Below, piece by piece: positions 57,845-64,000 of a stretch of 64,000 nucleotides of DNA. The stretch is taken from assembly GCA_027487575.1 (NCBI GenBank), contig JAIYDJ010000075.1, forward strand, positions 88,178 through 152,177, given 5' to 3'. Below the pieces are notes generated by a model. The model was not told the origin of the DNA. It did no database searches and saw only the letters and a list, made by a program, of their open reading frames with translations. Source of the DNA: Rhodobacter sp. (GTDB lineage Bacteria > Pseudomonadota > Alphaproteobacteria > Rhodobacterales > Rhodobacteraceae). The stretch's first letter is position 1. Each line of letters opens with the position of its first letter. The position numbers and the translations under genes were made by a program.

Positions 57845-58579
57845 CTACCCGCGCTCGCCCGCCACGATCTGGCGCATCCCGTCCAGCGGCACATAGCCAC
57901 GCACCATCGTGCCGTTGATCACGAAGGTCGGGGTTCCGCTGATCTCCATGATGTCGGCCAGCGAATGGTTGTCCCTGATCACCTTGGTCACCTCGTCGGC
58001 CGCCATCCGTGCCAGAATGGCCGGTGCATCCAGCCCCAGATCCTGTGCCAGCCGGGTCAGGGTCTCCTCCTCCGGCTCGCCGCGCAGCGCGATCAGTTCG
58101 TCATGCACGGTCTTGTACGCCTCTGGTCCATGCAGTTGCAGCACTGCCACCGCGAACCTTGAAGAGCTCAGGGATGCCTCGCCCAGAATTGGAAACTCTT
58201 TCAGGATCAGACGGATGTTGCCGTCCGACTTGACCAGTTCCGTCACCTCGTCATGCGCCTTGCGGCAGTACCCACACCGATAGTCGACAAACTCGACGAT
58301 CGTCACGTCGCCATCGGGATTGCCGCCCACCCAGGACGCCGGATCGTCAAAGATCGCCCCTTGCTGATCGGCCAGCATCTGACGGTCCTTCGCCGCCGCA
58401 TCAGCCTGTTCACGGCCCTGCAGAACGTCCATCGCCTCGACGATGATTTCGGGGTTTTCCAGCAGATAGGCCCGCACCTCGTCGCGGAACGCGCTGCGTT
58501 CGGCCTCTGTCATCTCTGCCCGCGCCGGGGCGGACAGAAGGGTGGCCGAAGCCAGAAGGGCTGCAAGGGTCAGGCGCAT
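57845..58579 (-). CDS. DsbA family thiol:disulfide interchange protein
   Basis: Signal peptide; VEFVDYRCGYCRKAH CxxC; GTPTFVINGTMVRGY. Confidence 0.93.
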   Translation of the reverse strand: MRLTLAALLASATLLSAPARAEMTEAERSAFRDEVRAYLLENPEIIVEAMDVLQGREQADAAAKDRQMLADQQGAIFDDPASWVGGNPDGDVTIVEFVDYRCGYCRKAHDEVTELVKSDGNIRLILKEFPILGEASLSSSRFAVAVLQLHGPEAYKTVHDELIALRGEPEEETLTRLAQDLGLDAPAILARMAADEVTKVIRDNHSLADIMEISGTPTFVINGTMVRGYVPLDGMRQIVAGERG

Positions 58580-58659
58580 GTGAACTCCGGGGGACAGGAC
58601 GGTGCTTGACCTGTCCGGCGCGGGGCCGGACAGTGCCCGAAAACCTTAAGGGGCGGCAG

Positions 58660-59898
58660 ATGGGAAGATCAAGTCGACGGCACGCCGATCCCCGCTTTGT
58701 GATGGGGGTGTTGCTGGCCGGACTGCTGATCTGGCTTGCCACCCTGGCCACCGCGCAGCAACTCTCCGGGCTGGCCCGTCTGGACGCGGCGCAGTCGTCG
58801 ATCACCGACCGGGGGCAGGGGGTGGACCTGACGCTGGCCCTTTCGCAGGCCGTGCCGTGGCGGGTGCGGGTGCTGGATGCGCCACCCCGGCTGGTGCTGG
58901 ACATGCGCGAGGTTGACTGGAGCACGCTCGACCAGGTGCCGCGGTCCGGCGAGCGGCTGTTGGGACTGCGCGCCGGGGTGTTCCGCCCCGGCTGGTCGCG
59001 GCTGGTGGTGGAACTGGCCGAACCCTTGCTGGTGACCCGCGCGGAAATGGTGACGAGCCCCGACGTCCGGGTGCATCTGCGGCTGGACCCGGCCACACCG
59101 GCCGATTTCGCGGTGCAGGCGGCCCTGCCCGAACCCGCCGACTGGTCGCTGCCCGAACGCGCAGTGCTGCCGTCCCGTGCACGCAAGGCGGACGGGCCGC
59201 TGGTCGTGGTGCTTGACCCGGGACACGGCGGGCTTGATCCGGGGGCGGAACGCGACGGCCAGACGGAGGCCGATCTGATGCTGGGCTTTGCCCGCGAGTT
59301 GAAAGAGCACCTGTTGCGCGACGGCGGCTTCGACGTGGTGATGACCCGCGAGGAAGACATCTTCGTTCCGCTGGAATCGCGCATCTCGATTGCCCGCGCG
59401 GCGGCGGCGGATGTGTTCATCAGCCTGCACGCCGATGCGATTGCCGAAGGCGAGGCGGTCGGCGCGACGATCTACACGCTGGATGCCGAGGCAAGTGACG
59501 AAGCTTCGGCGGCACTGGCCGAACGGCATGACCGCGATGACCTTCTTGCCGGAGTCGATCTGACCGAACAGGACGATCTGGTGGCCGAGGTTCTGATGGA
59601 CATGGCCCGCACCGCCACGGCCCCCCGCATCGCGCGGCTGGCCGATGCACTGCAGGCGGCGATTCAAGGGGCCGAGATCAAGATGCACCGCCACCCGCAG
59701 CAGCGGGCCGGGTTTTCGGTGCTGAAGTCGCCCGACATTCCCTCGGTTCTGCTGGAACTCGGGTTCCTGTCTTCGGCCCGCGATCTGGCGCGCTTGAACG
59801 ATCCCGCGTGGCGCGCCCGGATGGCCGAGGCGCTGCGCGTGGGACTTCTGGACTGGGCAGCCGAGGATGCGATGCTTCAGGGGTTGAAGGGCCCGTAA
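58660..59898 (+). CDS. N-acetylmuramoyl-L-alanine amidase (AMIN + amidase_3)
   Basis: VVLDPGHGGLDPGAERDG, FISLHADAI, VLLELGFLSS. Confidence 0.93.
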   Translation: MGRSSRRHADPRFVMGVLLAGLLIWLATLATAQQLSGLARLDAAQSSITDRGQGVDLTLALSQAVPWRVRVLDAPPRLVLDMREVDWSTLDQVPRSGERLLGLRAGVFRPGWSRLVVELAEPLLVTRAEMVTSPDVRVHLRLDPATPADFAVQAALPEPADWSLPERAVLPSRARKADGPLVVVLDPGHGGLDPGAERDGQTEADLMLGFARELKEHLLRDGGFDVVMTREEDIFVPLESRISIARAAAADVFISLHADAIAEGEAVGATIYTLDAEASDEASAALAERHDRDDLLAGVDLTEQDDLVAEVLMDMARTATAPRIARLADALQAAIQGAEIKMHRHPQQRAGFSVLKSPDIPSVLLELGFLSSARDLARLNDPAWRARMAEALRVGLLDWAAEDAMLQGLKGP

Positions 59899-59949
59899 TC
59901 GCCACAATCAAAATTTCTCATAACATTCAGTTATCTTTGGAGCCGCAAA

Positions 59950-60288
59950 ATGGAATTTCCCACCACCCTCTACCGAGAATGTCTTATTGCTCACATGAAT
60001 GCTGCCGGAATTTCGGTGGCCGAACTCGCGCGACGTACTGGCGTGTCAGAAACGAAAATCTACAAGCTGCACCAGCGCAAAACAATAGATACCACCGTGA
60101 CCGACGCGGTGAAGATGGCGCGCTTCTTCGGCAAGAACATGGAAGAGTTCATGGGTTTAGCGGCCAGCAACTACAGCGTTAGCGAACTTATGTTGCTAAT
60201 CGGTCGGTTGACACCTGAGCAGATTGTGATGCTTGAAGCACAGATCAATGGCATTCTGCTATGGAACGAAAGGGCTGACAAGGCCTAG
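59950..60288 (+). CDS. XRE-type helix-turn-helix protein
   Basis: ISVAELARRTGVSETKIYKLHQRK HTH; lower GC than surroundings. Confidence 0.8.
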   Translation: MEFPTTLYRECLIAHMNAAGISVAELARRTGVSETKIYKLHQRKTIDTTVTDAVKMARFFGKNMEEFMGLAASNYSVSELMLLIGRLTPEQIVMLEAQINGILLWNERADKA

Positions 60289-60415
60289 TGGATTCTCTGC
60301 CTACGCGGTTGCACATCCACAAATTTGCGCGACCCGGCGCCACCGGACCGGCATCGTTTTGACCTTTGCCCGTCAGTCCGTGTATAGTCACCATCACTGA
60401 ACAAAGGGCGGGCGC

Positions 60416-62974
60416 GTGCTGCGGTTTATCGGATCCTTCTTTGGGGCCATCTTCACGATGGTGACCCTTGGACTGCTGTTTGCTGCCCTGACCGTGGGCG
60501 GCATTTTCTATATGTTTTCGGCGGACTTGCCCTCGACGGAAAGCCTTGCGAAATACACCCCTCCGACCATCAGCCGGATTTATTCCGGCGAGGGCCGCAT
60601 CGTGGACGAATTCGCGCAGGAACGCCGCCTGTTCGTTCCGGCGGAAGAGATTCCCGAACTGGTCAAGCATGCCTTCGTCGCCGCCGAGGATCAGCGGTTC
60701 TATGTGCATCAGGGCTATGACGCGACCGGCATGATTGCCGCCTTCCGCGATGCCGTGATTTCGCGGGGGCAAAACCTGCGCGGTGCGTCGACCATCACGC
60801 AGCAGGTCATGAAGAACTTCCTGTTGTCGGGCGATCGGACCGGAGAGCGCAAGATCAAGGAAATTATTCTGGCGGTCCGCTTGGAAGAGACGCTTTCCAA
60901 GGAAAAAATTCTGGAGCTGTATCTGAACGAGATCTTTCTCGGGCAGAACTCCTATGGTGTCGCCGCCGCGGCGCAGACCTATTTCAACAAGCCGCTGTCC
61001 GACCTGTCGCCCGGCGAGGCGGCCTACCTTGCGACCTTGCCCAAGGCCCCGTCCGACCTGCATCCGGTGCGCAACAAGGATCGTGCGCTGGAACGGCGGG
61101 CCTATGTTCTGAACCGGATGGCCGAAGACGGCTACATCTCGCGCGAGACGGCCGACGCAGAGGCGGCCAAGCCGTTGCTGACCGTGCAGAACGGTGACTT
61201 CCCGGCTTTCCGCGAGTCCCTGCCGCCCCGAGACTATTTCACCGACGAAATACGCCGGCAGTTGTCGGGGACGTTCGGCGAGGAAGAATTCTTCGGGGGC
61301 GGCCTGTCGATCCGGGCCACGATGGACCCGGAACTGCAGGCCATTGCGGCAAAGGCGCTGCGCACGGGCCTTGAAAAGTTCGACAGGGGTCAGGGGGTCT
61401 GGCGCGGCACCGGGCGTGCGTTGCCGGTCGATGTGCTGTCCGACGAAACCGCATGGCGCGCGGCGTTGGTGGAACAGCAGAACCTGCCGCGCGACGTTGA
61501 AGGCTGGCATGCGGCGGTGGTCCTCGAACTGACCGAGGATGCGGCGCGCGTCGGGATCGAAGGGGTCGAGACGGCCGAGGGCGGCAACTGGATACCGGCA
61601 GAGGACGTGACCTGGGCCCGCAAGCGCAACGCGGACGGGACGCTGGGCCGCAAGGCAAAGGTGCCGGGTGATCTGGTCGCCGTTGGTGACATCGTGATGG
61701 TGCGTGCGGTCACCAAGGATGACGACGGCAGTTTCGTGCGCTGGTCCCTGCGGCAGGTGCCGGAAGTGCAGGGCGGCTTCATGGCGATGGACGTCGAAAA
61801 CGGCCGCGTCATGGCGATGCAGGGCGGGTTCAGCTATCAGGACTCGGTCTTCAACCGCGCCACGCAAGCCACGCGCCAGCCGGGATCGTCCTTCAAGCCG
61901 TTTGTCTATGCGGCGGCGCTGGACAGCGGCTTTACCCCCGCCACGATCATCATCGACGCGCCGATCGAAGTGGAAACCCCGCAGGGCCTGTGGACGCCGA
62001 AGAATTCGTCGAACAAGTTCTACGGCCCGACCCCTCTGCGCACCGGGATCGAGCAAAGCCGGAACCTGATGACGATCCGGATCGCGCAGGAAATCGGAAT
62101 GGACGTGGTCGCGGGCTATGCCGAACGCTTTGGCGTCTATGACCGGCTGTCGCCGTTCCTGGCCAATGCCCTGGGTGCGCAGGAAAGCACGCTGTTCAAG
62201 ATGGTGGCCGCCTACGCGATGTTTGCCAATGGCGGCGAACGGGTGGAGCCGACGCTGGTCGACCGGGTGCAGGACCGGTTCGGCCGCACCGTTTACCGGC
62301 ACGACCAGCGGATCTGCGAGGATTGCCAGCTTGCCAGCCTGAACGCCGGTGCGGCGCTGACCATCTCGTCGGACCGCGAACGGGTGATGGACGCGATCAC
62401 CGCCTATCAGTTGACGTCGATGCTGGAAGGTGCCGTGCTGCGCGGGTCGGGTTCGGGCGTCGATCTGCCGGTTCCGGTGGCCGGAAAGACCGGGACGACC
62501 AACGACGCCAAGGATGTGTGGTTCATCGGCTACACCAGCAACATCGTGGCGGGCTGCTATCTGGGGTATGACCAGCCGCGCACGCTGGGCGAAGGCGCCT
62601 ATGGCGGCACCCTGTGCGTGCCGATCTTCAACGAGTTCATGAAGGAAGCCGTCAAGAAATTCGGCGGGGGCAAGTTCAGTGTCCCGCCTGGCGGCTACTT
62701 CATCAACATCGACCGGTTCACCGGCGCGCGTTTGCCTGATGGGGCATCCGGAGCGAATGTGGTGGCAGAGTATTTCCGCGAAGGCGAAGACCCGATCTTC
62801 GGCCTTGGCGCGATGGTGGACGGGGGTTTTGCCATGGGATCCAACCTGCCGCTGTTCGCCTATGGCGAAACCGACGGTGGCGGCGATGCGACGGTGACAA
62901 CCTCGACCGGCAAGACGAAGGTCATTCCCAAGAAGGCCGATTTCGGAACGCTCAGTTCCGGCGGGCTTTACTGA
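60416..62974 (+). CDS. mrcA: Penicillin-binding protein 1A
   Basis: EDQRFYVHQGYD, RGASTITQQVMKN, SSFKPFVYAAAL, KTGTTNDAKD; GTG start. Confidence 0.96.
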   Translation: MLRFIGSFFGAIFTMVTLGLLFAALTVGGIFYMFSADLPSTESLAKYTPPTISRIYSGEGRIVDEFAQERRLFVPAEEIPELVKHAFVAAEDQRFYVHQGYDATGMIAAFRDAVISRGQNLRGASTITQQVMKNFLLSGDRTGERKIKEIILAVRLEETLSKEKILELYLNEIFLGQNSYGVAAAAQTYFNKPLSDLSPGEAAYLATLPKAPSDLHPVRNKDRALERRAYVLNRMAEDGYISRETADAEAAKPLLTVQNGDFPAFRESLPPRDYFTDEIRRQLSGTFGEEEFFGGGLSIRATMDPELQAIAAKALRTGLEKFDRGQGVWRGTGRALPVDVLSDETAWRAALVEQQNLPRDVEGWHAAVVLELTEDAARVGIEGVETAEGGNWIPAEDVTWARKRNADGTLGRKAKVPGDLVAVGDIVMVRAVTKDDDGSFVRWSLRQVPEVQGGFMAMDVENGRVMAMQGGFSYQDSVFNRATQATRQPGSSFKPFVYAAALDSGFTPATIIIDAPIEVETPQGLWTPKNSSNKFYGPTPLRTGIEQSRNLMTIRIAQEIGMDVVAGYAERFGVYDRLSPFLANALGAQESTLFKMVAAYAMFANGGERVEPTLVDRVQDRFGRTVYRHDQRICEDCQLASLNAGAALTISSDRERVMDAITAYQLTSMLEGAVLRGSGSGVDLPVPVAGKTGTTNDAKDVWFIGYTSNIVAGCYLGYDQPRTLGEGAYGGTLCVPIFNEFMKEAVKKFGGGKFSVPPGGYFINIDRFTGARLPDGASGANVVAEYFREGEDPIFGLGAMVDGGFAMGSNLPLFAYGETDGGGDATVTTSTGKTKVIPKKADFGTLSSGGLY

Positions 62975-63038
62975 CCGCCTTGCCTGACCCCGCCCCCCGC
63001 GTTATCACCCCGGCCTGACCAATTCCCAAGGAAGATCC

Positions 63039-64000
63039 ATGCGCACGGAAATCCAGTACCATGCCGATGCGATTGCAAAATCGCTGAACCTGCTTGCGCA
63101 ACGCATGGACATGGAAACCGCGCCGCACCGGCTTGAGGAATTCAACGCGCTGATCGAAGACCCGAACCTGTGGAACGATCCGGCCAAGGCGCAAAAGCTG
63201 ATGCGCGAACGCCAGCAACTGCTGGACGCGCTGTCGACCTACAAGCTGATCGACAGCGGGCTGCGCGACAATGTCGAACTGATCGAACTGGGCGAGGCCG
63301 AGGGCGACGCCGAGGTCGTGGCCGAAGCGGAAGAGGCATTGCGCGCGCTTGTCGACCTCGCGGCGGGCAAGGAGCTTGAGGCGCTGCTGGACGGCGAGGC
63401 GGACGCCAACGACACCTTCCTTGAAATCAACGCAGGGGCCGGCGGGACGGAAAGCTGCGACTGGGCCAATATGCTGGCGCGGATGTACATCCGCTGGGCC
63501 GAGGGCAAGGGTTACAAGGTCGAGTTGCAGGCCGAAACTCCCGGCGAAGAAACCGGCATCAAATCGGCGGCCTACAAGATATCCGGCCTGAACGCCTATG
63601 GTTGGCTGAAATCCGAAAGCGGGGTGCACCGTCTGGTGCGGATCAGCCCGTTCGGATCGGCGGACAAGCGGCAAACGTCTTTCGCCTCGATCTGGGTCTA
63701 CCCGGTGGTCGATGACAACATCGAGATCGAGGTGCATGACAAGGACATCCGCATCGACACCTACCGATCGTCCGGGGCAGGGGGCCAGCACGTCAACAAG
63801 ACCGACTCGGCCGTGCGGATCACCCACTTTCCCAGCGGGATCGTGGTGACGAGTTCGGAAAAGTCACAGCACCAGAACCGCGACATCGCGATGAAGGCGC
63901 TGAAGTCGCGCCTTTACCAGATGGAACTCGACAAGCGGAACGCCTCGATCAACGAGGCGCACGAGGCCAAGGGCGACGCAGGCTGGGGCAACCAGATCCG
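63039..64000 (+). CDS. prfB: Peptide chain release factor 2 (3'-truncated by window edge)
   Basis: Manual translation MRTEIQYHADAIAKSLNLLAQRMD...; GAGGTES, GGQHVNKTDSAVRI; uninterrupted frame to window end. Confidence 0.95.
   Translation, partial: MRTEIQYHADAIAKSLNLLAQRMDMETAPHRLEEFNALIEDPNLWNDPAKAQKLMRERQQLLDALSTYKLIDSGLRDNVELIELGEAEGDAEVVAEAEEALRALVDLAAGKELEALLDGEADANDTFLEINAGAGGTESCDWANMLARMYIRWAEGKGYKVELQAETPGEETGIKSAAYKISGLNAYGWLKSESGVHRLVRISPFGSADKRQTSFASIWVYPVVDDNIEIEVHDKDIRIDTYRSSGAGGQHVNKTDSAVRITHFPSGIVVTSSEKSQHQNRDIAMKALKSRLYQMELDKRNASINEAHEAKGDAGWGNQI

Noticed and set aside
63039-63200. Programmed +1 frameshift site in prfB
   Set aside because: Manual translation shows one uninterrupted frame from ATG 63039; no CTT-TGA-C type site or in-frame early TGA
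1-64000. CRISPR arrays, rRNA operons, IS elements/transposases, prophage
   Set aside because: No regularly spaced repeats with unique spacers, no transposase/integrase-like ORFs and no rRNA signatures were seen while reading

Overview
High-GC bacterial chromosome window. Gene content and order (hemA-type ALA synthase, cysH/nirA/cobA cluster, C-P lyase operon, pirin, ispG, mrcA, prfB) suggest an alphaproteobacterium of the Rhodobacterales; this is inference, not a database result. Left part (1-7.4 kb): a C-P lyase phosphonate operon, phnH(partial)-I-J-K-[CorA-like transporter]-L-N, DUF1045 and phnM, with a PHO-box-like repeat in the DUF1045/phnM divergent promoter. Accessory catabolic region (8.3-24.3 kb): enolase-superfamily enzyme, SDR, small membrane ORF, CehA/McbA-type PHP hydrolase, then a divergent LysR regulator facing two tandem FAD-GcvT oxidoreductases, a non-pyrrolysine MttB-family methyltransferase, an aldehyde dehydrogenase, a beta-hydroxyacid dehydrogenase and a Cys/Met-metabolism PLP enzyme. 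This looks like a putative methylated-amine (or similar) demethylation pathway of unknown substrate and is the best candidate for an undescribed system here. Remainder is mostly core genes: purF, cvpA, radA, Mla-type ABC pair, alr, dnaB, pyrE, pyrC, OmpA-family Ala-rich protein, xdhC, infC (ATA start), assimilatory sulfur genes, one tRNA-Asp, hemA with a perfect FNR box, rodZ-like, ispG, dsbA, amiC-like, mrcA, prfB (partial). No CRISPR array, rRNA or IS element was recognised. A dispersed hairpin + GGATATT..CAGAAAATGA repeat family and a perfect 26-bp palindrome are notable non-coding features.
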